Assembly: GCA_000687655.1 (NCBI GenBank)
Contig: JHWR01000002.1
Location: 186,001 to 250,000, forward strand
DNA: 64,000 bases
Reading direction: 5' to 3'
Origin: Lachnospiraceae bacterium YSB2008
GTDB taxonomy: Bacteria > Bacillota > Clostridia > Lachnospirales > Lachnospiraceae
Below, in pieces: positions 36,304 to 45,293 of the stretch. The notes under the pieces are model-generated. The model ran no database searches, was not told where the DNA came from, and saw only the letters and a program-made list of their open reading frames with translations. Position 1 is the first letter of the stretch; the number at the start of each line of letters is the position of its first letter. The translations under genes and the position numbers were made by a program.

Positions 36304-36804
36304 TTAAAATGGTGTTAATTCAACTTTTAATGGTGTTGGAGCGGAATCAACTATAGGAAATGAATTCTCTTTTGAATCATATTGCATATAGTCCGTTTTT
36401 GTCTGTGATCCATACCATGAATCCATTTTAATGATATTTCCTGCACATAGGTAAAAATAATACCCATCCCCGGCTCTGAATGAACGCGTAGGTCCAAAGT
36501 CTCTATGATAAATAATAAGATCAGTGAATTTTGTTGCAGGAGAATCGTCTATGATACCGATTAAAAGCTCCTCTCCACCGTCTCCATCAAGATCAACAAG
36601 CAGATATCCGAATTTATTATTAGGATTTTTCATCTCTTCACAAACATTGAAATCAGCTTCTTCATTTTTCCATCCATCACTAAAGCCAAGTTTGTAATAG
36701 TTTATATTTCCTGTGTACCATTCTTTAGGAACATACGAGCCGCATCCTGTTAACAAAAAGGCAAAAGTCAGTAACAGCACACATATTTTGCTAATCTTTT
36801 TCAT
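36304..36804 (-). CDS. Lipoprotein with a DxDxDG calcium-loop-like motif
   Basis: 166 residues. Lipobox LTGC (Cys21). The sequence LLVDLDGDGGEELLIGI (near residue 72) resembles FG-GAP or EF-hand-like calcium loops of extracellular proteins. No enzyme motif. It is the first gene of the leftward cluster and has a perfect TATAAT at 36835-36840 upstream. Confidence 0.65.
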   Translation of the reverse strand: MKKISKICVLLLTFAFLLTGCGSYVPKEWYTGNINYYKLGFSDGWKNEEADFNVCEEMKNPNNKFGYLLVDLDGDGGEELLIGIIDDSPATKFTDLIIYHRDFGPTRSFRAGDGYYFYLCAGNIIKMDSWYGSQTKTDYMQYDSKENSFPIVDSAPTPLKVELTPF

Positions 36805-36834
36805 AGTAAACTCCTTTCATTTTCAACTATTAAT

Positions 36835-36840
36835 ATTATA
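36835..36840 (-). promoter_or_regulatory. -10 box of the lipoprotein cluster
   Basis: TATAAT on the minus strand, 30 bases upstream of ATG 36804. The -35 box at 17-base spacing is weak (TGGATT). Confidence 0.4.
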
Positions 36841-36985
36841 CATTTTTCCGATGAATAAATCCATAATCTAAGTATTTTTACTCCATTTCATTATCAGATT
36901 AACTATTATTACAATTTGTTGCTATTTTGTTATTATTTATGGTGTATACTACATATATAAAAATACTAAAAAGGAGATTAAAACC

Positions 36986-38878
36986 ATGCCAAAACCAAGC
37001 TATATACAGAATACAAATTACTTCGGTTTATCCGTTGATAAGGATGTAGCTGAGCAGATTAAGGATCAGAACATCTCAGAATACCTTCGTTTTGAAGAAA
37101 TGGGCAATCAGGTAGTAATCCAGGCCAAGCTCCCGGAAGTTGGTATGTCCAATGGTGAAGTATACGATATAAGATACAATATGAATCTTATTGCAAAAGG
37201 TATGGCTAATTATATCCTGGACGAAAACGGAAATATAGATATTAACAAAGCAAGTGAACTCTCAAATTTCATTACTGATTTCTATTCCGAAGCAACATCA
37301 AGTCCATTCGTAAAATTTAACAAAGAAAAGGCAACTGAAGAGTTAATAAATAAACTTGGTATCCCGGACGAAAAAAGAGAAAACTTCAAAAAATTTATAA
37401 AAGCAAACGGAGTCCCTGCTAATAATGGAGATTCTTTACTTATGAGTTCCACTACCGGTCCTTTCGGAATGATGGCTTCAGAATTAATTGGTACCATTCT
37501 CCAGTACCAGAAATATCTGAATGATCCGAAGCATCCGGAAGCAACCGAATTCTTAAGAAAACACAAAACTCAGTATGAAAACACACTTCTGACTTATAAA
37601 GAAATGGCAAATATGGATCCGGAAAAAGAAACTCGTATTCTTTACCCTATGGATTGTTTCGCATTTTCCACACAAATGCAGGCATTCTGTGATCAGAATA
37701 ATGAATTTCTTAAATCCGTCAAAATGAAAACAATTGACGGAAAGAAAAACCAGATTCTTTTCAATATGAAAGAAAATGGAATGGATGAAGCCAATGGAAT
37801 GATTGTTCCTTTCAAAGAGCATTACTTCTTCTCGCTTCCTGTAAAAGTAAACGGAAAGAATTATACTTTATCATTAGAAAACACCGCTCCAGAGTCCGGA
37901 AAAATGTTCCACTGTCCTGCGGTAGGTCGAACAGGTGTTGGTCTTTTCGGAAATAAAGAACACGTAGTGCAGTATCATACTGAAAAGAATAAAGCAAGAA
38001 AGATCAAAAATCTTAATACATTCAAAAAAATCAAATCCTATGTTGCAAAAGCTCCATTTCCAACTGTAGAAATGCCTAAAATGGATTATAACTTGTATAT
38101 TCAGAACCGTTGTGGAGCAAATTTCATGAATGACCCGGATAAAATGGTCAAAAATCTTTCTAACGTTTTATCTGCATATACACTTGAAAATGTCAAAGTG
38201 CCTTTTAATGAAAAAAAGATTATAGCAAATGGTGATTACATACGGGATCTATATGCACTTGATGAGTTGAAAAGAAGACCGGAATATCTTCAGCAGATTA
38301 CACAGAACCCTGATAACTGCATAAAAGCAGGTCATATGCTCAGAAACGAAATATATGGTATCCCTAAGAATAACAGAGATTCTTACATTTCAGATATGAA
38401 GAAACTCCTCGAAAACATGATGGATCCTGAAGGTCGTAGCAAAAAATACAACAAACTCTATGAAGCAGTTAAAAATGCTGCTGAATTAAATCTTGAATCA
38501 ATGACTCCTACTGAACAGAGTAATGCTATCCGTCTTGCAAATATAGAAATATATGACTCTGCCAGAATATACACAGATGGAAAAGAATCTACCAGAGTTC
38601 ATAAGGATGGACAGGCACGTTTCGAGAATTCACTTGATGCTCTTGCAGTTGTAGCTAAGTACAATAAAGGATTTAAAGTACAGACCAACAGAATCATAAA
38701 AAAGATAAACGATGTCCGTGTTGGTAAGAATAATACTTCAGGAAAGGGTTATATTGATCCTGAAACATTCGTAGAAACACACGGTGCTAAAAATGCAAAG
38801 AAAAAGAATGACGCACGAATAGCTGAAAACAACAAAAAAGCTAAGAAAACTAACGCAAAGCAGATAAAAGCTAAATAA
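36986..38878 (+). CDS. Large basic protein of unknown family
   Basis: 630 residues, not recognised. There is no signal peptide, membrane segment or Walker motif. It is Lys- and Asn-rich, and the last 50 residues are a highly basic tail (KNAKKKNDAR, NNKKAKKTNAKQ). Mixed alpha/beta segments precede this. AAGGAG lies nine bases upstream of ATG 36986. It stands alone, divergent from the lipoprotein cluster, and is more AT-rich than its neighbours. The tail could bind nucleic acid or a negatively charged surface, but nothing proves it. Confidence 0.8.
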   Translation: MPKPSYIQNTNYFGLSVDKDVAEQIKDQNISEYLRFEEMGNQVVIQAKLPEVGMSNGEVYDIRYNMNLIAKGMANYILDENGNIDINKASELSNFITDFYSEATSSPFVKFNKEKATEELINKLGIPDEKRENFKKFIKANGVPANNGDSLLMSSTTGPFGMMASELIGTILQYQKYLNDPKHPEATEFLRKHKTQYENTLLTYKEMANMDPEKETRILYPMDCFAFSTQMQAFCDQNNEFLKSVKMKTIDGKKNQILFNMKENGMDEANGMIVPFKEHYFFSLPVKVNGKNYTLSLENTAPESGKMFHCPAVGRTGVGLFGNKEHVVQYHTEKNKARKIKNLNTFKKIKSYVAKAPFPTVEMPKMDYNLYIQNRCGANFMNDPDKMVKNLSNVLSAYTLENVKVPFNEKKIIANGDYIRDLYALDELKRRPEYLQQITQNPDNCIKAGHMLRNEIYGIPKNNRDSYISDMKKLLENMMDPEGRSKKYNKLYEAVKNAAELNLESMTPTEQSNAIRLANIEIYDSARIYTDGKESTRVHKDGQARFENSLDALAVVAKYNKGFKVQTNRIIKKINDVRVGKNNTSGKGYIDPETFVETHGAKNAKKKNDARIAENNKKAKKTNAKQIKAK

Positions 38879-38899
38879 TTATTTCAGAATAAATATCAA

Positions 38900-38928
38900 A
38901 GGGGAGCGGTTTTAATAACCACTCCCCT
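38900..38928. terminator. Bidirectional hairpin between the basic protein and the BASS transporter
   Basis: AGGGGAGcGGTT pairs with AACCaCTCCCCT. The T tract is weak on both strands, so efficiency is uncertain. Confidence 0.5.
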
Positions 38929-38941
38929 ATTCTTTCGCAAC

Positions 38942-39889
38942 TTATTCTGATTTCACCTCTTCTGTTTTTTCTATCTTTCTAAAGATTCCGGCTAAAATAG
39001 CTCCGGATATATTATGCCAGACTGAAAATATAGCACCGGGAACCGTTGCCATAGACATGTCCGGAAATGCACTTGTTGCAAGTGATGTGGCAAGCCCTGA
39101 ATTCTGCATCCCAATCTCAATTGAAACAGCTTTCTTTCTTGGCATGTCCATCTTAAACAGAACACCTATAAGATAACCGCACAGATACCCCAAAAGGTTG
39201 TGCAGAATAACTATAACAAAAACTATCAAGCCGGTAGATATTATCTTCTCACTATTATGAGATACAACCGACGCGACAATAAAACATATTGCAACCACAG
39301 ACACTGTAGGAAGTGATGTTTTGATCTTTTGAGTATATTTATTAAACAATGTATTAATAAGCAATCCAAGTCCAATAGGAATCAAAACGACCTGAATAAT
39401 AGATAAAAACATTGATTTAACATCAACACTTACAGATGTTCTGAGGTAAAAGTATGTCAATAATGGAGTTAATAAAGGTGCAAGCAGAGTGTTTATGCTC
39501 GTCATACCTACTGAAAGTGCTGTATCTCCTTTTGACAAAAATGTAATGACGTTACTAGAGGTTCCCCCAGGACAGGTACCAACAAGAACCACACCGACAA
39601 GGAGTTCAGCATTAAGTCCAAAAATCTTACCAAGTGCAAAAGCAAGAAGCGGCATAATTATAAACTGTGCAAGGCATCCCACGATAACATCTCGCGGATG
39701 TGAAAAAACAACTCCGAAATCAGCCCCTTTCATAGTCAGGCCCATTCCAAACATGACGACCATTAGCAGATAATTGATCCACCCTGTCTGAATCCATAAA
39801 CATGATTTGGGCAAAAACAAAGCCAAAGCTGTAACAGCCAGGACTATCCATGCCATGTATTTTTCAATAAAATCACTGATTCTTCTCAT
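38942..39889 (-). CDS. Bile acid:sodium symporter (BASS) family transporter
   Basis: 315 residues, about nine or ten helices. GTCPGGTSSNVITFLSKGD (near residue 104) and the Na+-site region GMQNSGLATSLA match the family. Bacterial members take up organic anions with Na+, and not only bile acids. Transcribed leftward from an upstream gap that also holds a possible gene remnant. Confidence 0.9.
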   Translation of the reverse strand: MRRISDFIEKYMAWIVLAVTALALFLPKSCLWIQTGWINYLLMVVMFGMGLTMKGADFGVVFSHPRDVIVGCLAQFIIMPLLAFALGKIFGLNAELLVGVVLVGTCPGGTSSNVITFLSKGDTALSVGMTSINTLLAPLLTPLLTYFYLRTSVSVDVKSMFLSIIQVVLIPIGLGLLINTLFNKYTQKIKTSLPTVSVVAICFIVASVVSHNSEKIISTGLIVFVIVILHNLLGYLCGYLIGVLFKMDMPRKKAVSIEIGMQNSGLATSLATSAFPDMSMATVPGAIFSVWHNISGAILAGIFRKIEKTEEVKSE

Positions 39890-40069
39890 TTTAAGTACTC
39901 TTTATTGTCATTTACGCCCTGACTCCCGGCTGTCTGTTCTGATTTACATTTTCCGGTTTCTTAGGTTCTATCTTAATCCTTGGAATCTGAGAGAATTTTG
40001 TCTAAGGACATTCTTCTGAGCATCTGTACGGTAATTCTCCGAAATCCAATTATACACAAAAGTGCAACA

Positions 40070-40555
40070 CTATACTATGGTCACATCTATAAGTTCATCA
40101 TTTTCAGAGTATACCAGCTTAAGTGAAAAGTAATCGTCGCGTTCCTCAAGAAGTTTAAAGAAGATTTTATCACCTTCCCATATAGGAAGATTATACACTT
40201 CCGATTTGGGTATCCACTCAAGTACTCCTTCATCGCAGACGGTAAGATCACCTTCGAACGATGATGATGTATAAAGATGCATATATTCGACTATTCTTTC
40301 CTCAGGAGTGTCAGCATTTCCATATATAAATGTAACTATACCTCTCGGTTTATAATCAATTAAAGTAAGGCCGGTTTCTTCCATGACTTCTCTCTTTAGA
40401 CATTCATCAGGGCTTTCACCATACTCAAAATGACCTCCAACACCGATATATTTATCTTTATTAATATCGTTCTCTTTCTTTACCCGGTGCATCATAAGGT
40501 AACAATCGTCTTTTTCAATATAACAAAGTGTTGTAAGTTCAGGATATTTCATCAT
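40070..40555 (-). CDS. Nudix hydrolase (MutT/8-oxo-dGTP diphosphatase-like)
   Basis: 161 residues. The Nudix box is complete: GHFEYGESPDECLKREVMEE then TGL (residues 41-63). GGHFEYGESP and the length fit MutT-like enzymes that clean oxidised nucleotides, but the substrate is not certain. The start overlaps the DUF3021 stop (ATGATGA), so the two are coupled. It is the last gene of the LytTR operon. Confidence 0.88.
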   Translation of the reverse strand: MMKYPELTTLCYIEKDDCYLMMHRVKKENDINKDKYIGVGGHFEYGESPDECLKREVMEETGLTLIDYKPRGIVTFIYGNADTPEERIVEYMHLYTSSSFEGDLTVCDEGVLEWIPKSEVYNLPIWEGDKIFFKLLEERDDYFSLKLVYSENDELIDVTIV

Positions 40556-41013
40556 TCAACTCCGATTTTATCATTAATTATTTCTATATCTTTTTTCAAG
40601 TTTTTATATTCAAGAGTAAACATTATAATATGTGTAACTGTATATCCCAGAAGTGAACCAATAAGTGCCTGAGGATATCTTTGAAGCTGCCACAAAAGTA
40701 TTGTGATAACGAGGCATACCGCCGCTGTTACAACATAATAAATGATACTCTGAACCAAAAAACCGATTCTCGGAATATCAAAGATAAATGTCATCATGGC
40801 GAAAGTTGCACCGATTATCCCGTACAACATGATGTTTGAATATACCGCAATAGCTGTTGTAGGGAATAGTTTCAGAAACTCCGGTGAAATCGAACAGAAA
40901 TCTTTTACTCCTGAAGCACTGACGATCACATCTATAAGACAGTTGATAATTGCTCCCGCAAATGACGATATGGCAAAGCTTATAGCTCCTTTTTTCAAAA
41001 TATCTTTCAGCAT
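40552..41013 (-). CDS. DUF3021-family membrane protein
   Basis: 153 residues with four hydrophobic segments (about 10-32, 58-80, 85-106, 115-135). DUF3021 proteins are usually encoded beside a LytTR regulator, as here, and are thought to control it from the membrane. It starts 20 bases after the LytTR gene. Confidence 0.8.
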   Translation of the reverse strand: MLKDILKKGAISFAISSFAGAIINCLIDVIVSASGVKDFCSISPEFLKLFPTTAIAVYSNIMLYGIIGATFAMMTFIFDIPRIGFLVQSIIYYVVTAAVCLVITILLWQLQRYPQALIGSLLGYTVTHIIMFTLEYKNLKKDIEIINDKIGVE

Positions 41014-41033
41014 CTGTTATCCTCTGTAAATGA

Positions 41034-41486
41034 TTATTGTTTTCCCTTCAGCAGTAACTGCTTGATTTTCGATACATTTCTTCGTGAAGTATAGGTTTCA
41101 TATCCATTCTTCATTACAACCTTTATTGTTCCTGAAAGGCTCATATCAAGGCTCTTTATCTTCTTATAATTCACAATCTCTGACTTTGATATCCTGACAA
41201 AGTTAAGACTGCCGAATTCTTCTTCCAATTCATAGAGTTTCTTTTGGATAGTATATTTCTTATCCTTATCCATGGCTATAACTCGCTGTCCTTCCGAATA
41301 AAACGAATACACTTCCATTGGACTGATCATACATTTATTTCCCACTTCATCAGTAGCGGAAATAGACGAATCGAAGAATGTATGGAGACTTCCCATCACA
41401 TTCTTCACTTCGTCATTCATTTCATCATTACAAACATGGATTTCTATATCTTTATATTGTTCCTTAATCTCAGACCTGATTTTCAA
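41034..41486 (-). CDS. LytTR-domain DNA-binding regulator
   Basis: About 150 residues. The LytTR domain spans residues ~55-150, including FVRISKSEIVNYKKIKSLD and VMKNGYETYTSRRNVSKIK. No receiver domain is present, as in the LytTR/DUF3021 pairs. TTG 41486 is chosen because AGGA lies seven bases upstream and the protein then begins MKIRSEIKEQYKDIEIHV; GTG 41522 would add 12 residues. A matching 9-base direct repeat lies upstream of the operon promoter, so it probably controls its own operon. Confidence 0.85.
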   Translation of the reverse strand: MKIRSEIKEQYKDIEIHVCNDEMNDEVKNVMGSLHTFFDSSISATDEVGNKCMISPMEVYSFYSEGQRVIAMDKDKKYTIQKKLYELEEEFGSLNFVRISKSEIVNYKKIKSLDMSLSGTIKVVMKNGYETYTSRRNVSKIKQLLLKGKQ

Positions 41487-41596
41487 AGAATCGTTCCTGC
41501 CTTGTATATTATATTTGAACACCTAATACTTATTACTAACAACCAAGTATAAGTATAGATTAATAAATAAACCATAGCAAGAATGATTTATCTCTG

Positions 41597-42367
41597 TTAT
41601 TTATCAGTTTTCATCTGTCTGCTGAATACTAACACACCTATAATTGTCATTATCAGAGCCGAGGACAATGTCACAATAAGAGGAACCCAGAATCTTTCAA
41701 ATGAATCACTGAAATCTAAGCTTATACTGGTTCTTGCAATCCTTGTACAATAAATGAAAGGAAGGCATTTGCAAACCTTATAGATTCCTCCTCCAACTCC
41801 TTCTGCATCAAAGAATACACCACCAAGAAATGTTCCTGCTGATACAATTACAGAACATATACCTGGTGCAGATTTCTCATTTAGAAGAGATCCAAAAATA
41901 AGTCCGATAGCTATAAACATCATAGCGGAAGGAAGTGTCATAATAACAGCCAAAGCAAGTCCGGCGATATTGAGATCATAGCCTACAATCTTAGCTATGA
42001 TTATTGCTGATATAAATGTAACGACTGACTGAATAACACTTACCAGCAACATAGGAAGTATATATCCAAGTGTGAAATCTCTGCCCTTCATCGGTGAAGA
42101 AAAAAGTCTCATAAGAAATGAGCTGCTCCTGTCATTTGTTACCTGTATTGCTGTGAACAGCATGATAAAGGTCTGTCCGAATATAATCACACCACCGGCA
42201 AGATTATCAATCCTGAATATGGTCATTCCTGCTTCTTTAGGAATACTTTCATTAACAACCGACATTACGATCAGCATCACTATAGGAAAAGCGATACAGA
42301 ATATATATCCAAGTACATCTCTTGAAAGCTCTATAAAATTTCTTTTAGCAAATACTAGTGTTCTCAT
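41597..42367 (-). CDS. ABC-2 type transporter permease
   Basis: 256 residues with six helices. The start ATG overlaps the ATPase stop as ATGA. GVIIFGQTFIMLFTAIQVTNDR and the C-terminal helices are typical of DrrB-like exporters. With the ATPase it exports a drug, peptide or lipid of unknown identity. Confidence 0.88.
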   Translation of the reverse strand: MRTLVFAKRNFIELSRDVLGYIFCIAFPIVMLIVMSVVNESIPKEAGMTIFRIDNLAGGVIIFGQTFIMLFTAIQVTNDRSSSFLMRLFSSPMKGRDFTLGYILPMLLVSVIQSVVTFISAIIIAKIVGYDLNIAGLALAVIMTLPSAMMFIAIGLIFGSLLNEKSAPGICSVIVSAGTFLGGVFFDAEGVGGGIYKVCKCLPFIYCTRIARTSISLDFSDSFERFWVPLIVTLSSALIMTIIGVLVFSRQMKTDK

Positions 42368-43098
42368 TTTGTTTCTCCTTCTGCTACTGATACAAATACA
42401 TTTTCCAGACCTTTCTGACCGGTCTTGGCTTCAAGACTTGCAAGATCACCTATCATCACTATCTTTCCATCTATCATTATTGCTATCCTGTCAGCTAATG
42501 CTTCGGCTTCTTCCATGTAATGCGTTGTAAGTATTATGGTCTTATCTTTTTTAAGTCTTTCTATCTCTTTCCAAAGCTCTCTCCTTGCAAGAACATCCAG
42601 GCCTAACGTTGGCTCATCCAGGAATATCACTTTAGGATTTCCGATTATGGCCATTGCAATTGAAAGTCTTCTCTGCCAACCGCCGGAAAGCTTACCGCTT
42701 TTTGTATTTCTTACCTCGTCAAGTTTAAAGCTTGTTATAACATCGTTTACGTGCTCTATACGGTCATTTTTACTGAATTTCCTTGAATCCAGATATATAT
42801 CAGCCATAAACTTAAGATTCTCTTCAACCGTAAGGTTCTTTGCTATCGCTGTATCCTGAGTAGAAACGCCGACCAATTCTTTTACCTTATCTGAATCCTT
42901 AAATACATCATAACCACCTATCTCAGCCATTCCTCCCGTAGGTTTTGATAGACAGGATAACATCTTTATTGTTGTAGTCTTTCCTGCTCCGTTCACTCCA
43001 AGGAGTGCAAGCATCTCACCTTCCTTAACTTCAAAGCTGATTCCTTTTACAGCTTCTTTATTACCATATTTCTTTGAGAGGTTTTCTATTTTGATCAT
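42364..43098 (-). CDS. ABC transporter ATP-binding protein (DrrA-like)
   Basis: 244 residues from ATG 43098, which has AAAGGG upstream and begins MIKIENLSKKYGN; the longer frame adds 38 implausible residues. Walker A GVNGAGKTT, signature LSGGWQRRLS, Walker B VIFLDEPTLGLD and the H-loop TTHYMEEAE are all intact. It powers the permease encoded next. First gene of the operon that carries its LytTR regulator. Confidence 0.93.
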   Translation of the reverse strand: MIKIENLSKKYGNKEAVKGISFEVKEGEMLALLGVNGAGKTTTIKMLSCLSKPTGGMAEIGGYDVFKDSDKVKELVGVSTQDTAIAKNLTVEENLKFMADIYLDSRKFSKNDRIEHVNDVITSFKLDEVRNTKSGKLSGGWQRRLSIAMAIIGNPKVIFLDEPTLGLDVLARRELWKEIERLKKDKTIILTTHYMEEAEALADRIAIMIDGKIVMIGDLASLEAKTGQKGLENVFVSVAEGETK

Positions 43099-43162
43099 TT
43101 TTTTCCCTTTCTCGTAATCTGATTTAATTCCTACATAAGTAGTAACCTCAACTGTTGCTCGG

Positions 43163-43191
43163 ACTATATCAATTAAGAAAACAAAATGAAA
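43163..43191 (-). promoter_or_regulatory. Promoter of the ABC-LytTR operon
   Basis: Reading leftward: TTTCAT, 17 bases, TATAGT. The weak -35 box, ten bases downstream of the LytTR repeats, suits an activated promoter. Confidence 0.5.
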
Positions 43192-43201
43192 TAGTTTTGA
43201 C

Positions 43202-43231
43202 ATGAACGGCATTTGTGGATATATGAACGGT
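43202..43231 (-). promoter_or_regulatory. LytTR-type direct repeat
   Basis: On the minus strand ACCGTTCAT (43231-43223) and GCCGTTCAT (43210-43202), 21 bases apart start to start (12-base spacer). They fit the LytTR consensus [TA][AC][CA]GTTN[AG][TG]; only the first base of the second copy deviates. The regulator gene is in the operon this promoter drives. Confidence 0.65.
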
Positions 43232-43236
43232 AGAAG

Positions 43237-43258
43237 AATCTTTCAAACATGAAAGATT
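43237..43258. promoter_or_regulatory. Palindromic operator in the divergent ABC/FtsX promoter region
   Basis: AATCTTTCA, four bases, TGAAAGATT: a perfect 9-bp inverted repeat. It overlaps a possible -35 (TTGTAG) for the rightward FtsX-like gene and lies next to the LytTR repeat. It has no T run, so it is not a terminator. Confidence 0.5.
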
Positions 43259-43330
43259 GTAGAAATAAACTGGTAAGAATTATATGCTAGACTGCCTAAT
43301 ATAAACATTAAGTAAAGGCAGGGAAATATC

Positions 43331-45235
43331 ATGTCAAAGATAAGTAAAAAAACAATAAAGAGGCTTGCTTCCCGGACAATAAAAGCCAATAAAGGTAAAC
43401 ATTTAGTAATGATGACTTCTATCATTCTTACAACAGTACTCTTCTCTTCACTTTTCACAATAGTTGGAAGCATGTTAAGTGAATTCAGACAGTCATCAAT
43501 GGGAGAATATAATTACCTGGATCCGATTGCAATGCTTGTATGCGCAGGCGCAATTATAGTATTTATGCTATCCGGCTATCTTATCATCTATAATGTTTTC
43601 GATCTTAATCTTATAGCTGATATGAAAGAATATGGGCTCCTTAAAACCATAGGAACCTCCGGAAAACAGATACGTTACATGGTTAAGCAGAGAACAAATC
43701 GTATATGTTTCATAGCTATACCTATCGGTCTTATAATCGGCTGCGGAATAGGCGGATATCTTCTTCCTATGATTGGTAAATTTATAAATACTGTCGGCCC
43801 GGACAAAGGACATGTTCATATGAGCATTTGGATAATCCTCTTTACTGTCGCTTTCTCCTATCTTACAGTAGCCATAAGCTCAAAAAAGCCGTGCAGAAAG
43901 GCGTCAAAGATATCTCCGATAGAAGCTGCACGCTTTACAGGAATAATCAGGAAAAATGGAAAGCCAAAAAGGAGAACTCTTGTTATTGTGCTTTCTCTCA
44001 CACTCTCACTTGTTATGCTTAACAGCGCAAATACGCTCATAAACAGCTTCAGTTTAGATAATTACGCTGACGACTATATAACCGCTGACTTTTGTATTCA
44101 GGATGAGCTTCTTGATAATGCAGGCGCACCGGACAAAAATATAAATGCTGTAGACAGTTCCTTTATTGCAGAACTGAAGAAACATGACGGTGTTGAACGT
44201 ATCGGCAACTTATATCTTACTCTGGGTGAGCATGAGTTTTCTCCAGAAGTATGGGAAAGCATAGAAAGAAACTTCTACTCCGACGAGATAGTAAGGATGC
44301 AGATTGAGAGCTTTTATACAGATGAAGGATATTCAGTTAACGATTATATGCATGAAATACATAATAAACGAACCATAGATGGGAATACTTATGGTATGGG
44401 TGAGCTTGTCGTAGATAAGCTGGAGGATGTACAAACCATAGATGGAACTACAAAAATAGACTGGAATAAGTTTAATTCCGGTAACTACATTCTTGCCGAA
44501 AGATGGCAATTTGCGAGTGATGGTTTTATTAATATCGTTAATCCCGGAGATAAGATTGAAATAGAAGGTCGTGAATATACAGTATATGCATTGGTAGATA
44601 TTCCTATGTTAATCGAGTATCCGGTATACTATCCTATAGAATGCAATTTCATCCTTTCTGAAGATGAATATCTGTCGGTTTACGGCGAATGCAGTCCAAT
44701 GCGTACACTCGTTGATGTTCAAGATGATAAAGAAACAGATTTTGAAAAATGGATTGCATCCTATACAAGCCAAACAAACCTCAGTTACACTTCAAGACAG
44801 ACTGTAATAAATGACAATAAATCCTTTGGACAGCTTTTTGCAATATCCGGCGTTATTATTGCTGTTATCCTTGGAATAATCGGTATAATGAATTTCGGGA
44901 ATACTATGATTGCCACCATTATCGCCAGAAGCCGTGAACTTGCCATACTCGAGGCCGTAGGCATGACTGTAAAACAGCAAAAAAAGAGCCTTAGAAAAGA
45001 CGGCATGCGATACTTCGTCTACACTTCTGTACTAACAATACTCCTTTCGAGCATTATAAATGTAACGGCCGTGAAGACTTTCGTGAATAATCTTCCTATG
45101 TTTTCATGGCACTTCAGCCTCACAGCACTTATAATATGTCTGCCTCTGATGTTAATAGTAATTCTCATAATTCCAGCGGCAGCATACAGAAGGCTCAGCA
45201 GAATAAGTGTGGTAGACAGGCTCAGAGCGGAGTAA
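43331..45235 (+). CDS. FtsX-like ABC permease lacking most of the first extracellular domain
   Basis: 634 residues with about eight helices. An N-terminal FtsX/MacB start (TIKRLASRTIKANKGKHLVM), helix 1 (residues 30-50) and helix 2 (about 62-85) are separated by only some 15 residues. In related BceB/FtsX permeases of Firmicutes a domain of roughly 150-200 residues lies there. The second soluble domain (residues ~240-470) is intact and followed by SFGQLFAISGVIIAVILGIIG and the final helices ending LSRISVVDRLRAE. No ATPase follows in the same direction. The frame is open throughout, so it is shortened rather than broken. Confidence 0.8.
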   Translation: MSKISKKTIKRLASRTIKANKGKHLVMMTSIILTTVLFSSLFTIVGSMLSEFRQSSMGEYNYLDPIAMLVCAGAIIVFMLSGYLIIYNVFDLNLIADMKEYGLLKTIGTSGKQIRYMVKQRTNRICFIAIPIGLIIGCGIGGYLLPMIGKFINTVGPDKGHVHMSIWIILFTVAFSYLTVAISSKKPCRKASKISPIEAARFTGIIRKNGKPKRRTLVIVLSLTLSLVMLNSANTLINSFSLDNYADDYITADFCIQDELLDNAGAPDKNINAVDSSFIAELKKHDGVERIGNLYLTLGEHEFSPEVWESIERNFYSDEIVRMQIESFYTDEGYSVNDYMHEIHNKRTIDGNTYGMGELVVDKLEDVQTIDGTTKIDWNKFNSGNYILAERWQFASDGFINIVNPGDKIEIEGREYTVYALVDIPMLIEYPVYYPIECNFILSEDEYLSVYGECSPMRTLVDVQDDKETDFEKWIASYTSQTNLSYTSRQTVINDNKSFGQLFAISGVIIAVILGIIGIMNFGNTMIATIIARSRELAILEAVGMTVKQQKKSLRKDGMRYFVYTSVLTILLSSIINVTAVKTFVNNLPMFSWHFSLTALIICLPLMLIVILIIPAAAYRRLSRISVVDRLRAE

Positions 45236-45244
45236 ACAATACTG

Positions 45245-45280
45245 AAAAAAAAGAACAGAGACCATATAAGTCTCTGTTCC
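45245..45280 (-). terminator. Intrinsic terminator of the diguanylate cyclase gene
   Basis: On the minus strand GAACAGAGAC pairs with GTCTCTGTTC and is followed by eight T. It may also stop the convergent FtsX-like transcript weakly. Confidence 0.88.
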
Positions 45281-45293
45281 TTATCTATCAATT

